Notes: generated by a model not told the origin, from the sequence alone. Numbered from the stretch's first letter, positions 6,903-15,780 are shown. The stretch is DNA of 64,000 bases from Prauserella shujinwangii (GCF_003001955.1 NZ_PVNH01000013.1:124001-188000); one strand, 5' to 3'. A program made the numbers and translations.

Positions 6903-9629
6903 GTGGGCATCCTCGAGAGCGGCCCAATGCGGCAGCAGGTCGCCAACCAGGTGTTCAGTGACGGCGAGCTGGACCGGATGCGGTCGATGCTCGACGACCC
7001 GAACGTCTCGCCGGAGCACCGGCAGAACTTCCTCTACGCCCTGCAGAACGCGGGCAGGCTCAGCCCAGAGGAGGTGTTCCGGTACTCCGAGCAGGTCAAG
7101 GCCAACCCGATGGATGTGCTCGCGGGCGGCCAGGCCTTCGGCGAGAACATGCAGAACGCGCGCACCAGCCTCACCGGAGCCGAGGAGGACCAGTGGCGGG
7201 GCCGGGCGAGCCGCACCCAGGGCGACGTGGAAAGGGCACAGAACCGGCTCGGCCAGGGTTCCTACTCCACCTCCGACGAGATCATCGACGAGGCCGAGGT
7301 CGCGCTCCGGCTGTTCGACGACTTCCACCCCCGCTACGAGCGGGCCAGCGCGCTCGTCGGTGCCGCCTACTCCGACAGCTCGACCCAGCAGCCGCAGGTC
7401 GTCACCACCGACTTCTCCTCCGGAGCCGGAGCGGGCGGAGCGGGCATGGCGGCCTACCCCCACAGCGGTCTCGACCCGCAGAGCATCCGCAACGGCCTCG
7501 ACGAGTTCCGCGGCATCGACTTCACCGCGTTCCGCGCCGACGCGGAAACCCTCAGCACCGCGCACCAGGTGGTCGGCGACGCGACCGACGCCATGGGGTC
7601 GTCCTGGAGCAGCAACACCGCGGACTGGACCGGCGACGCCAAGGCCGCGGCCGAACAGCTCAACAACCACCTGGTCCAAGGAGCGGGTGACCTCTCGCAG
7701 GCCCTGCGCACGGCACCCGAGAACATCACCCACACCGTCGACAACGCGATCCAGCAGAACGTCGTCAACTTCGCGCGGGCCGTGCTCGACCTCTACGGCG
7801 ACGGCACCGTCGCCGGCCTCACCCCGCAGCAGGTGGACGCCTTCATCACGGCCAAGGAAGAGCTGCCCGCGCTTATCCAGGAGCTCGAGGCCAAAATTGA
7901 GGAGATCGAGAACGCGAACCTGTTCGACAGGTTCGCGGACATGCTCGGCGGCATCCTCGGGGGGATTGTCCGGATCATCGGCTCCATCAGCTTGGTCGGC
8001 ATTGGCATCAACTTCGCCGAAGAAATCACCAAAGACAACATCCGCGAGGAGACCGAGAAGTTCCGCGCTGCGCTGACCGAGGCGGAGCGCCGGCTCGGTG
8101 AGTTCTGCACCGACTACCAGACGAAGGCCAGCTCGGTACACCAGCAGGGTGCCACGTACGTCAGCGGTATCCAGGACAACTACACCGCCCTGATCGAGGC
8201 GCTCAACCAGGGCCTCGAGCCCGACCCGTTCGCCTCCGTCGACACGGGTGGCCCCGGCGGGGAGGCGTCCGTGGACACCGGTGGCGGCACCGGCACCGGC
8301 ACCGGCGGTGGTGTCGGCGGCGGGGGTGGCGTCCCCGGTGGCGGCGGGGGTGTCCCCGGCGGCGGGGGCGGCGTGCCCGGCGGGGGCGGAGGCAGCGTGC
8401 CCACCCCGGAGGAGACGACACCGCAGGGCACGAACCCGGTCACCGGCAAACCGCTGGAGGTGGACCCGGAGACCGGTGAGCCGTACCCGATCGATCCCGA
8501 GACCGGTGAGGCGATCAAGGACACCGGAGACGACCGCGACACGCTCACCGTCGAGCAGGGCGACCACAAGCTCACCATGACCGAGCCCGACGACCAGGGT
8601 GCGATGGAGATCTCCGTCGAGGACGGCGGCGGCGAGCTGAAGGAGTACCAGCTGGACTTCGGCGCCGAGGGCGAGCCGCCACGCGACGGGTTCGGTCCCC
8701 AGGGCTCGCCGGGCGGCGGGCAGCCCGGCGGCGAGCAGGTGTACCGGCCCGGACCGGACGGGAAGATCCACATCGAGGACGGCGACCTCACGATCACCGC
8801 CGAGCAACCCGAGGGACCCGACGGTCCCACCGTGGTCACGGTCGACGACGGCCAGGGCGAGCCGACCACGTACACGCTGGGCGCGAAGGACCAGGACAAC
8901 GCCGCCGCGGAGCCGCCGCGCGAGAGCCGTGCCGGCACCCAGCCGGGTCGCGGGGAACCCGTCGGCGCGTCCGGCGGCACCGGCGCGGAGCCGCCCACCG
9001 CCCGGGCCGAGAGCGGGGAGGTGCCCACCGGCGACGGCGGTGGCAGGCCCGACGGCGGCGCGCAGACGGGCGGAGCCGACGGCGGGTTCACCCCCGCAGG
9101 GGAGACCGGACCGCCGCCCTCCGCCTCGGTGGCCGGAGGGATGACCGAGCCCGTCGGCGGTGACCTCTCCGGCTCGGCGGCCGGCACGGCCGACATGGCG
9201 GGCACGCCCGGCGGTGCCGCCGGGGCCGAGGCGACCGAGCCGCAGACGGCCGGTGCGGGCGGCGCCGGCGGGCACGGCATGGGCGGCGGAGGTGGCCTGG
9301 CGGCGGGCGGCGGCGAGCCGCTCGACCCCGGTTCCGCATCGGGCTCCGGCACCACGGCCGGTGGCGCGGGGCTCGGCGCCGCACCTGGTGGAACGGCCGA
9401 GCCGATGGCCGCGGCGTCCGCCCAGCAGGGCGCGGGCGGTGCCGGTGGCATGGGCATGATGGGCGGCATGGGTGGCATGGGTGGCGCCGGTGCGGGCGGC
9501 GGCGGTGACCAGGAACGCAGCAACCCGTACCGCATCGACGGCGGCGTGTTCGAGACCAGCCAGGCCAGCAGCCGGATCAGCGGCTCGCTCGGCGACGATA
9601 CCGACCAGCCGGTCCAGTTCGGCCGGTGA
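6903..9629 (+). CDS. Large WXG-module protein with Gly/Pro-rich repeats
   Basis: A 908-residue protein from a GTG start. Residues ~1-120 are helical. Around 200-300 is a WXG100-like module (W242-T-G). About 350-366 is a hydrophobic glycine-rich segment (MLGGILGGIVRIIGS). From ~455 a low-complexity region begins, with GGVPGGGG units and two DPETGE(P/A) units. Two related ~42-residue beta-type repeats follow at about 546-587 and 621-662, both ending V(E/D)DG-G--YxL. The last ~240 residues are rich in Gly, Ala and Pro, with MGGMGG units. No enzymatic or toxin domain is visible. It is likely a type VII substrate that reaches the cell surface; the function is unknown. Confidence 0.7.
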   Translation: MGILESGPMRQQVANQVFSDGELDRMRSMLDDPNVSPEHRQNFLYALQNAGRLSPEEVFRYSEQVKANPMDVLAGGQAFGENMQNARTSLTGAEEDQWRGRASRTQGDVERAQNRLGQGSYSTSDEIIDEAEVALRLFDDFHPRYERASALVGAAYSDSSTQQPQVVTTDFSSGAGAGGAGMAAYPHSGLDPQSIRNGLDEFRGIDFTAFRADAETLSTAHQVVGDATDAMGSSWSSNTADWTGDAKAAAEQLNNHLVQGAGDLSQALRTAPENITHTVDNAIQQNVVNFARAVLDLYGDGTVAGLTPQQVDAFITAKEELPALIQELEAKIEEIENANLFDRFADMLGGILGGIVRIIGSISLVGIGINFAEEITKDNIREETEKFRAALTEAERRLGEFCTDYQTKASSVHQQGATYVSGIQDNYTALIEALNQGLEPDPFASVDTGGPGGEASVDTGGGTGTGTGGGVGGGGGVPGGGGGVPGGGGGVPGGGGGSVPTPEETTPQGTNPVTGKPLEVDPETGEPYPIDPETGEAIKDTGDDRDTLTVEQGDHKLTMTEPDDQGAMEISVEDGGGELKEYQLDFGAEGEPPRDGFGPQGSPGGGQPGGEQVYRPGPDGKIHIEDGDLTITAEQPEGPDGPTVVTVDDGQGEPTTYTLGAKDQDNAAAEPPRESRAGTQPGRGEPVGASGGTGAEPPTARAESGEVPTGDGGGRPDGGAQTGGADGGFTPAGETGPPPSASVAGGMTEPVGGDLSGSAAGTADMAGTPGGAAGAEATEPQTAGAGGAGGHGMGGGGGLAAGGGEPLDPGSASGSGTTAGGAGLGAAPGGTAEPMAAASAQQGAGGAGGMGMMGGMGGMGGAGAGGGGDQERSNPYRIDGGVFETSQASSRISGSLGDDTDQPVQFGR

Positions 9630-9651
9630 CCGGGACCGAAAGGATCCACCG

Positions 9652-10101
9652 ATGACGATCTCCGGTGCCGACCCCGCACTCGTTCAGCGGCTGGCCGAGA
9701 CCCAGAACCGGGTGCGGGACACCTCGGCGGGCATCGCCGAGCGGGTGCGGGAGCAGTCCCGGGCGGTGACCGAGGCCGCGGAGCAGCGCAAGGAGGCCAA
9801 CGCGCGGCACAGCGCCGAGCTCGACCGGCGGGCCGAGGAGCGGCAGGGCGGCAAGGACGACCCGGCGGCGCGGAACCAGTGGCTCCAGCGCACCGAGACG
9901 CGGGAGACGACCTACCGGTTCGGCGACGACGAACCGGCGGCGGAGGCGTCGGGGCCGCAGCCGGCGCCGCGTTCCCCGGAGCCCCTGCCCCCGCCGCAGC
10001 CGCCGCTGCCGCCACGCGAGCCGGTCTCGCGGGGGCGCCACGCCCAGCGGGACCCCGACTTCGATGACGACGACTTCTCCAACAACAGCTGGCTGACGTG
10101 A
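9652..10101 (+). CDS. Coiled-coil/proline-rich protein of the type VII trio
   Basis: A 149-residue protein, 22 bases after the large gene, with AAAGGA before its ATG. Residues ~10-75 form a charged helix likely to be a coiled coil (ALVQRLAETQNRV, REQSRAV, AEQRKEANARH). Then comes a proline-rich stretch (LPPPQPPLPPREP) and an acidic tail (DFDDDDFSNNSWLT). I do not recognise a family. The context suggests an accessory or chaperone-like role for the two preceding proteins, which is inference only. Confidence 0.65.
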   Translation: MTISGADPALVQRLAETQNRVRDTSAGIAERVREQSRAVTEAAEQRKEANARHSAELDRRAEERQGGKDDPAARNQWLQRTETRETTYRFGDDEPAAEASGPQPAPRSPEPLPPPQPPLPPREPVSRGRHAQRDPDFDDDDFSNNSWLT

Positions 10102-10111
10102 TCGCGCCGGG

Positions 10112-10924
10112 TCAGGCGGGGACGCGGTTGTCCAGGTCGAGCGGCGCGGCTTTGAGGTCGGCCTCCAGAAGCGGCCGGTAGCGGTCGGCGCCGCCGAGCT
10201 CGGCAAGGAAGAAGGCGGTGAACAGCGCGCGCACGGCACGCTGGGTGGCCCGGTGCGGCTTGCCGTGCACGAGCAGCTGCGTCCAGTGCGCGCCCTCCGT
10301 GACGCCCAGGTGGGTGGACTTCGGGAGGGTGCGCAGGCGACAGGGACCGGCCCAGGCCTTCGCGATGGCCTCGGCGTTGCCGGTGGCCGGCGCGACGAGG
10401 TCCTGCGCGGCGGCCAGGTGCAGGCCGGGCACGTCGAGGGTGGCGGCCGCCGTCGTGGCTTGCGGCAGGGTCTGCGCGGCGGCGACGGTCGCGACGGCGC
10501 GGACGTGTGGTTCGCCCTCGCCCGCCGCGGCCAGCACGGCGGCGCCGCCGCCGATGCCGTGGCCCGCGGCACCGAGCTTCTCGGGGTCCACGCTGATGCC
10601 GTCGGGACCGAGCCGCACCCCGCGCACGACGTCGAGGGTGGAGCGCAGGTCGGCGGCGAACAACCGGTGCGACGGCAGCGGGCCGGTGTGGGTCGCGGGC
10701 GCGGCGGCGACGATGCCCCAGCTGGCGAGGTGGCGCAGCAGTTCCCGGTAGCGGCCCGGAGGCTGCAGCCAGCCGTGCCCGAACGCGACGGCGGGCAGGT
10801 TGCGGCCCTCGCGCGGGGTGAACACGACGCCGGGGAGCCCGACGAGGGCGAGGTCGCCACGCAGCACCTCGTGCGGCCCGGGATACGACAGCTCCTCGAG
10901 CATCTGCTTGGGCTTGCTGGCCAT
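10112..10924 (-). CDS. Alpha/beta-hydrolase-fold protein lacking the serine nucleophile
   Basis: A 270-residue protein with the fold of dienelactone hydrolase/chlorophyllase-like enzymes: strand AVAFGHGW, then the elbow AAGHGIGGGA. The usual GxSxG serine is glycine at 123 (G121-H-G-I-G). A histidine in LPKSTHLGVTEGAHW remains. The start at 10924 (MASKPKQ) is preferred to the upstream in-frame codon because it matches a typical N terminus. It is opposite to its neighbours, like Rv3438 between the type VII genes and glmS in Mycobacterium. It may be a non-catalytic or unusual member. Confidence 0.7.
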   Translation of the reverse strand: MASKPKQMLEELSYPGPHEVLRGDLALVGLPGVVFTPREGRNLPAVAFGHGWLQPPGRYRELLRHLASWGIVAAAPATHTGPLPSHRLFAADLRSTLDVVRGVRLGPDGISVDPEKLGAAGHGIGGGAAVLAAAGEGEPHVRAVATVAAAQTLPQATTAAATLDVPGLHLAAAQDLVAPATGNAEAIAKAWAGPCRLRTLPKSTHLGVTEGAHWTQLLVHGKPHRATQRAVRALFTAFFLAELGGADRYRPLLEADLKAAPLDLDNRVPA

Positions 10925-10974
10925 GGCTGGAGAGTATCCGACCAGCCACTCCCCGGCAGACCCGGACGAACGGC

Positions 10975-11043
10975 GCCGCATTCTGCCCGCAGAAGTCGCC
11001 CCGGAGGCCTCCGACGAGCGCGTTCTGCGGGCAAAACGCGCCC
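10975..11043. repeat. Two dispersed palindromes between divergent genes
   Basis: Copy 1 (10975-11000) is the asymmetric type ending GTCGCC. Copy 2 (11016-11043) is the symmetric type with GCGTTCTGC / GCAAAACGC arms. They occupy most of the region between the hydrolase (minus) and glmS (plus), ending 49 bases before the glmS start, so they are not gene-end terminators here. Confidence 0.85.
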
Positions 11044-11092
11044 GGGGCGAGCCGCGGAAGGGCCGTCACCCGGTCTCGTTACGCTGGAGGCT

Positions 11093-12955
11093 GTGTGTGG
11101 AATCGTGGGATATGTCGGACACCGGCAGGCGCTGGACGTCGTCCTCGGCGGACTGCGCCGGATGGAGTACCGGGGTTACGACTCGGCCGGGGTGGCCGTG
11201 CTGGACGGCGCGGGCAGCCTGACCGTCGAACGCAAGGCGGGCCGCCTCGGCAACCTCGAGGCGGAACTGGCCGCCACCGGCCAGGACCGGTTCGCGGGCA
11301 CAGCGGGCATGGGACACACCCGGTGGGCGACCCACGGGCCGCCGGTGGACCGCAACTCCCATCCCCACCGGGACGCCACCCAGCGCGTCGCCGTGGTCCA
11401 CAACGGCATCATCGAGAACTTCGCCGTCCTGCGCACCGAGCTGGAGGACGGCGGGGTCGAGTTCACCAGCGACACCGACACCGAGACCGTCGCCCACCTC
11501 GTCGCCCGCGCCTACCAGGACGGCGATACGGCGGGTGACCTCCCCGCCAGCGTGCGCGCCGTGTGCCGCCGGCTGGAGGGCGCCTTCACCCTCGTCGTGA
11601 CCCACGCCGACCAGCCCGACGTCATCGTGGCCGCGCGCCGCTCCTCCCCGCTCGTCGTCGGCGTCGGTGACGGGGAGACCTTCGTCGCCTCCGACGTCGC
11701 GGCGTTCATCGAGCACACCAGGGACGCCGTCGAGCTCGGGCAGGACCAGGTCGTGGTCATCACCCGCGACGGCTACGACGTGACCGACTTCCTCGGCGAG
11801 CCGGCGCAGGCCAAGCCGTTCACCGTCGACTGGGACCTTTCGGCCGCCGAGAAGGGCGGCCACGAGTACTTCATGCTCAAGGAGATCGAGGAGCAGCCCG
11901 ACGCCCTCGCCAACACCCTGCGCGGGCACTTCCAGTCGGGCCGCATCGTCCTCGACGAGCAGCGCATGTCCGACCAGGACCTGCGCGAGGTCGACAAGGT
12001 GTTCGTGGTGGCGTGCGGCTCCGCCTACCACTCGGGCCTGGTCGCCAAGTACGCCATCGAACACTGGTGCCGACTGCCCGTCGAGGTGGAGCTGGCGAGC
12101 GAGTTCCGCTACCGCGACCCGGTGCTCGACCGCGACACGCTGGTCGTGGCGGTGTCGCAGTCCGGGGAGACCGCCGACACCCTCGAGGCCGTCCGGCACG
12201 CGCGCGAGCAGAAGGCCAGGGTGCTCGCCGTCTGCAACACCAACGGCGCGCAGATCCCCCGCGAGTCCGACGCCGTGCTCTACACGCACGCGGGCCCGGA
12301 GATCGGTGTGGCCTCCACGAAGGCGTTCCTCGCCCAGATCGCCGCGAACTACCTCGTCGGCCTCGCGCTCGCCCAGGCCAGGGGCACCAAGTACCCGGAC
12401 GAGGTGGCCCGCGAGTTCGCCGAGCTCGAGTCCATGTCCGCCGCCGTCCAGAAAGTACTGTCTACTGTGGATCAGGTCAGGGAGCTCGGGCAGCGCATGG
12501 CCGACTCCAAGGCGGTGCTGTTCCTCGGCAGGCACGTCGGTTACCCGGTGGCGCTGGAAGGCGCGCTCAAGCTCAAGGAGCTCGCCTACATGCACGCCGA
12601 GGGCTTCGCCGCGGGCGAGCTGAAGCACGGCCCGATCGCGCTCATCGAGGAGGGCCTGCCGGTGGTGGTCGTGATGCCCTCGCCGAAGGGCAGAGCCGTC
12701 CTGCACGCCAAGCTCGTCTCCAACATCAGCGAGATCCAGGCGCGTGGGGCCCGCACCATCGTCATCGCCGAGGAGGGCGACGAGACCGTGCGGCCGTTCG
12801 CCGACGAGCTGGTGGAGGTGCCCGCCGTGCCGACGCTGCTGCAGCCGCTGGTGTCCACGGTTCCGCTGCAGGTGCTCGCCGCCGAGATCGCCCGCACCCG
12901 CGGCTACGACGTGGACAAGCCGCGCAACCTGGCGAAGTCCGTGACGGTGGAGTAG
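11093..12955 (+). CDS. glmS: Glutamine-fructose-6-phosphate aminotransferase
   Basis: A 620-residue enzyme making glucosamine-6-phosphate from fructose-6-phosphate and glutamine. The N-terminal glutaminase begins C2-G-I-V-G-Y; Cys2 must become the N-terminal nucleophile, which fixes the GTG at 11093. Further motifs are HTRWATHGP, HNGIIENF and TDTE. The two SIS sugar-isomerase domains show ACGSAYHSG, VSQSGETADT and the end KPRNLAKSVTVE. A GGAGG lies only two bases from the start codon, an odd spacing (see findings). nnrD follows after 9 bases. No glmS ribozyme is expected or seen. Confidence 0.97.
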   Translation: MCGIVGYVGHRQALDVVLGGLRRMEYRGYDSAGVAVLDGAGSLTVERKAGRLGNLEAELAATGQDRFAGTAGMGHTRWATHGPPVDRNSHPHRDATQRVAVVHNGIIENFAVLRTELEDGGVEFTSDTDTETVAHLVARAYQDGDTAGDLPASVRAVCRRLEGAFTLVVTHADQPDVIVAARRSSPLVVGVGDGETFVASDVAAFIEHTRDAVELGQDQVVVITRDGYDVTDFLGEPAQAKPFTVDWDLSAAEKGGHEYFMLKEIEEQPDALANTLRGHFQSGRIVLDEQRMSDQDLREVDKVFVVACGSAYHSGLVAKYAIEHWCRLPVEVELASEFRYRDPVLDRDTLVVAVSQSGETADTLEAVRHAREQKARVLAVCNTNGAQIPRESDAVLYTHAGPEIGVASTKAFLAQIAANYLVGLALAQARGTKYPDEVAREFAELESMSAAVQKVLSTVDQVRELGQRMADSKAVLFLGRHVGYPVALEGALKLKELAYMHAEGFAAGELKHGPIALIEEGLPVVVVMPSPKGRAVLHAKLVSNISEIQARGARTIVIAEEGDETVRPFADELVEVPAVPTLLQPLVSTVPLQVLAAEIARTRGYDVDKPRNLAKSVTVE

Positions 12956-12964
12956 ACAGGCGCT

Positions 12965-14410
12965 GTGCGCGGAATCTGGACCACGGAGCACGTTCGCGCG
13001 GCCGAGGAGCGCCTGCTGGCGGTGACCCCCGAGGGCGCGCTCATGCGGCGGGCCGCTTTCGGCGTCGCCGTGCGGGCCGCCGAGATGCTGGCCGCGCACG
13101 CCGGGCGCGTGCCCGGGAGCCGGGTCACGCTGCTTGTCGGCGCCGGTAACAACGGTGGCGACGCGCTGTGGGCGGGCACGTTCCTGCGCAGGCGAGGCGT
13201 CGGCGTCTCGGCCGTCCTGCTGAACCCGGAGAAGGCGCACCCGCAGGGCCTCGCCGCGTTCCGGCGCGCCGGTGGCCGCGTCGCCACCTCCCGCGAAGGT
13301 CCACAGTGGATCGAGCGGGCGGATCTGGTGATCGACGGCATCGTGGGCATCTCGGCGAAGGGCTGCCTGCGCCCGGAGGCGGCCGCGCTGGTCGAGCACG
13401 TCGCCGCGCCCGTGCTGGCCGTCGACCTGCCCAGCGGCGTCGAACCGGACACCGGGGCCGTCGACGGTCCCGCCGTGCGCGCGGACCACACGGTCACGTT
13501 CGGCGCGTACAAGCCGGTGCACGTGCTGAACCCCGACCGCTGCGGCGAGGTCACGCTGGTCGACATCGGCCTGTCCGGCGAGCTGGGTGAGCCGGATTTG
13601 ATGCGGCTCGACGCCGCCGACGTGGCCGGCGCGTGGCCGCTGCCCGGCCCCGCCGACAACAAGTACACGCAGGGTGTCGCCGGGGTCGCCGCGGGCTCGG
13701 CCACCTATCCCGGTGCCGCTGTGCTGGCCTCCGCGGCCGCCGTCCGGTCGACCTCCGGCATGGTGCGCTACGCCGGGCCCGCCGCGGACGTGGTCCGCTC
13801 GCACTGGCCGGAGGTGGTCGCCACCGGGTCGATCTTCGACGCGGGCCGGGTCCAGTCGTGGGTCGTCGGCCCGGGGATCGGCACCGGCCGCGACGGCCGG
13901 GACGTGCTGGCACACGCGCTGGGGCAGGGCGTCCCGGTGTGCGCCGACGCCGACGCGATCACGATCATCGCGCGCCACCCCGACGTGCTCGACGCCCGGG
14001 ACCCCGGCACGCCGCTGGTGCTCACCCCGCATGACGGCGAGTTCGAACGGCTGACCGGCGCCCGGCCGGGCGCCGACCGGGTGCGGGCGGTGCGCGACGC
14101 CGCACGGCGGTTCGACGCGATCGTGCTGCTCAAGGGGCACACGACGATCGTCGGCCACCCCGGGGGTGCTGTGCTGGTCAACCGGGCACGCGGCTCGTGG
14201 CTGGCGACGGCCGGTTCCGGGGACGTGCTGTCCGGGCTCGTCGGGTCGCTGCTCGCGTCCGGGCTGGATCCGTGGCTCGCCGCCGGGGTGGCCGCGGACG
14301 TGCACTCCAGGGCGGGGCAGCTCGCCGCGGGCGGGGTGCCGGTGTCCGCGTCGGGCGTGCTCGCCGCTATCCCGGACGCGATCCGGCAGGCCCGCTCCCT
14401 GGAGCCGTGA
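12965..14410 (+). CDS. nnrD: Bifunctional NAD(P)H-hydrate epimerase/dehydratase
   Basis: A 481-residue fusion that repairs hydrated NADH and NADPH. The N-terminal YjeF_N epimerase (~1-215) has VGAGNNGGDALWAG and AVDLPSGVEPDTG. The C-terminal ribokinase-like dehydratase (~225-475) has LTPHDGEFERL, VLLKGHTTIV and the catalytic-loop motif TAGSGDVLSG. The GTG start is 9 bases after glmS, so the two are probably cotranscribed. Its last 44 bases overlap the end of the convergent SGNH gene. Confidence 0.95.
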   Translation: MRGIWTTEHVRAAEERLLAVTPEGALMRRAAFGVAVRAAEMLAAHAGRVPGSRVTLLVGAGNNGGDALWAGTFLRRRGVGVSAVLLNPEKAHPQGLAAFRRAGGRVATSREGPQWIERADLVIDGIVGISAKGCLRPEAAALVEHVAAPVLAVDLPSGVEPDTGAVDGPAVRADHTVTFGAYKPVHVLNPDRCGEVTLVDIGLSGELGEPDLMRLDAADVAGAWPLPGPADNKYTQGVAGVAAGSATYPGAAVLASAAAVRSTSGMVRYAGPAADVVRSHWPEVVATGSIFDAGRVQSWVVGPGIGTGRDGRDVLAHALGQGVPVCADADAITIIARHPDVLDARDPGTPLVLTPHDGEFERLTGARPGADRVRAVRDAARRFDAIVLLKGHTTIVGHPGGAVLVNRARGSWLATAGSGDVLSGLVGSLLASGLDPWLAAGVAADVHSRAGQLAAGGVPVSASGVLAAIPDAIRQARSLEP

Positions 14411-15167
14411 ACGGGCTCAGCCCGGGGCGCTTGGCCGTGCGGCCGTCGCCGGACGACCGGCCCCGCAGGCGGCGGTAGACCCACGGGCCGGCGAACGCGG
14501 CGAGCCAGCGGACCTCCGCGCCAACGACCCGCAAGCGTTTGCGCGGCTCGAGTGGGGGAAGTGGCCGGGTCCATGCGTCGTCGCTGTCCGGCAGCCCGAG
14601 CGCGTGCGCGACCGCGGCGGCGATGCGCTCGTGGCCGAGCGGGCTGGCGTGCAGCCGGTCGGGGCTCCACAGCCGGGGGTCGGTGGTGACGGCCTGGTCG
14701 AAGGTGTCGACGACCGCGACGTGGTGCCTGCCCGCGGCGGCCCGGATACGGGTGTTGAGGTCGAGCACGCGGTGCCGCAGGGGGCGGGCGAGCGGCGCGA
14801 TCCGGCCGATGTCGGGGAAGGTGACGGTGACCACGTGCGCTCCGGCGCCGGTGAGGGCCGCGAACATCTCCTCGAGCGAGGCGGCCACGGCCGTGGCGTC
14901 GAAGTCGCGCCGGAGCAGGTCATTCATGCCGGCGACGACGGTGGCGAGGTCGGGGTGCAAGGCGAGCGCGGGGCCGAGTTGCTCGGCGCGGACCTGCGCC
15001 GCGCGGCGGCCGCGGACCGCGAGGTTGGCGTACTCGAGACCGGGTTCGAGCCGGGCGAGGTGCTCGGCGAGCCGGTCGGCCCAGCCGCGGTAGCCGCGTG
15101 TCGCGTCACCGTCGCCGAGTCCCTCGGTCTGGCTGTCGCCGAGGGCGACGTAGCGGGTGTAGGTCAT
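14367..15167 (-). CDS. SGNH/GDSL-family hydrolase
   Basis: A 266-residue protein with the four SGNH blocks: GDSQTEG (nucleophile Ser), ANLAVRGR, GMNDL, and WSPDRLHASPLGH with the Asp-His pair. The family includes esterases and lipases; the substrate cannot be told. The start at 15167 (MTYTRYVALGD) follows GGGAG and overlaps the stop of the PadR gene by four bases. A longer frame upstream would add 18 non-family residues. The C-terminal ~40 residues are basic and overlap the nnrD end on the other strand. Confidence 0.85.
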   Translation of the reverse strand: MTYTRYVALGDSQTEGLGDGDATRGYRGWADRLAEHLARLEPGLEYANLAVRGRRAAQVRAEQLGPALALHPDLATVVAGMNDLLRRDFDATAVAASLEEMFAALTGAGAHVVTVTFPDIGRIAPLARPLRHRVLDLNTRIRAAAGRHHVAVVDTFDQAVTTDPRLWSPDRLHASPLGHERIAAAVAHALGLPDSDDAWTRPLPPLEPRKRLRVVGAEVRWLAAFAGPWVYRRLRGRSSGDGRTAKRPGLSPFTAPGSGPAGSRPG

Positions 15168-15733
15168 GGGTGGCTCCCGGTCCGGGCCCGCTGCCGCAGC
15201 ACGCGGGCGGTGTCGACGCACCAGTCGTGGACCGTCCGCTCCAGCCGGCAGCCCGCGAGGCAGGTGAGGTAGGGGCCGACGCGCTCGCCGTCGCGCAGGA
15301 ACGTCTCCTCGTCGGTGTCCTGCCGCAGTTCGCGCAGCGTGCGCTCGTAGAGGGCGAGCTTGGCGGCGGCCGTCGAGGCGCGTTCGGCCAGCTGCGCGAG
15401 GACGGGTTCCGGGTCGACGTGGTCGACGGCGTGCACCTTGACGGCGAGGTCGTCGCGCAGGACGAGCGGCTTGGCGGGGGCCGACGCGAACCGTTCGAGC
15501 TCGGCGACGCCCGCCCCGGTGAGGGTGAACAGCCGCTTGTTGGGCCGGTGCCGCTGGATGACCTGCCTGCCCGTGATCAGCCCGTCGCGCTCGAGCTTCG
15601 CCAGCTCGCCGTAGAGCTGCTGCGGGGCGGCGTACCAGAAGTTGGCCACGCCGACGTCGAAGACCTTAGCGAGCTGGTAGCCGCTGTACTCACCGTCGAG
15701 CAGTGCCGCGAGCACCGCGTGCCGGAGCGCCAT
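15164..15733 (-). CDS. PadR-family transcriptional regulator
   Basis: A 189-residue protein. Residues ~1-80 are a PadR winged helix (ALRHAVLAALLDGEYSGYQLAKVF, PQQLYGELAKLERDGL). The rest is the helical Vir/PadR C-terminal dimerisation domain. PadR proteins are usually repressors of transporters or of phenolic-acid or stress genes, and often of themselves. GGGAGG precedes the ATG. The gene is coupled to the SGNH hydrolase, its likely target, and the inverted repeat at 15747-15780 just upstream is a candidate operator. Confidence 0.88.
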   Translation of the reverse strand: MALRHAVLAALLDGEYSGYQLAKVFDVGVANFWYAAPQQLYGELAKLERDGLITGRQVIQRHRPNKRLFTLTGAGVAELERFASAPAKPLVLRDDLAVKVHAVDHVDPEPVLAQLAERASTAAAKLALYERTLRELRQDTDEETFLRDGERVGPYLTCLAGCRLERTVHDWCVDTARVLRQRARTGSHP

Positions 15734-15746
15734 CCCCACCTCCCGA

Positions 15747-15780
15747 TAGTCAAAAACCAGACTACTCACAAACTTGACTA
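15747..15780 (-). promoter_or_regulatory. Inverted repeat, candidate PadR operator
   Basis: TAGTCAA (15747-15753) and TTGACTA (15774-15780) flank 20 bases that are unusually AT-rich for the region, 14 bases before the PadR start. The position suits autoregulation. The protein-site link is inferred. Confidence 0.55.

Noticed and set aside
11001-11092. glmS ribozyme or riboswitch upstream of glmS
   Set aside because: The region is mostly two dispersed palindromes, is too short, and glmS ribozymes are not expected in actinobacteria.
11066-14305. A 1079-codon open frame on the minus strand across glmS and nnrD
   Set aside because: It is antisense to two certain enzymes, its composition is biased to Val/His/Arg/Gly without motifs, and long spurious frames are expected in such GC-rich DNA.
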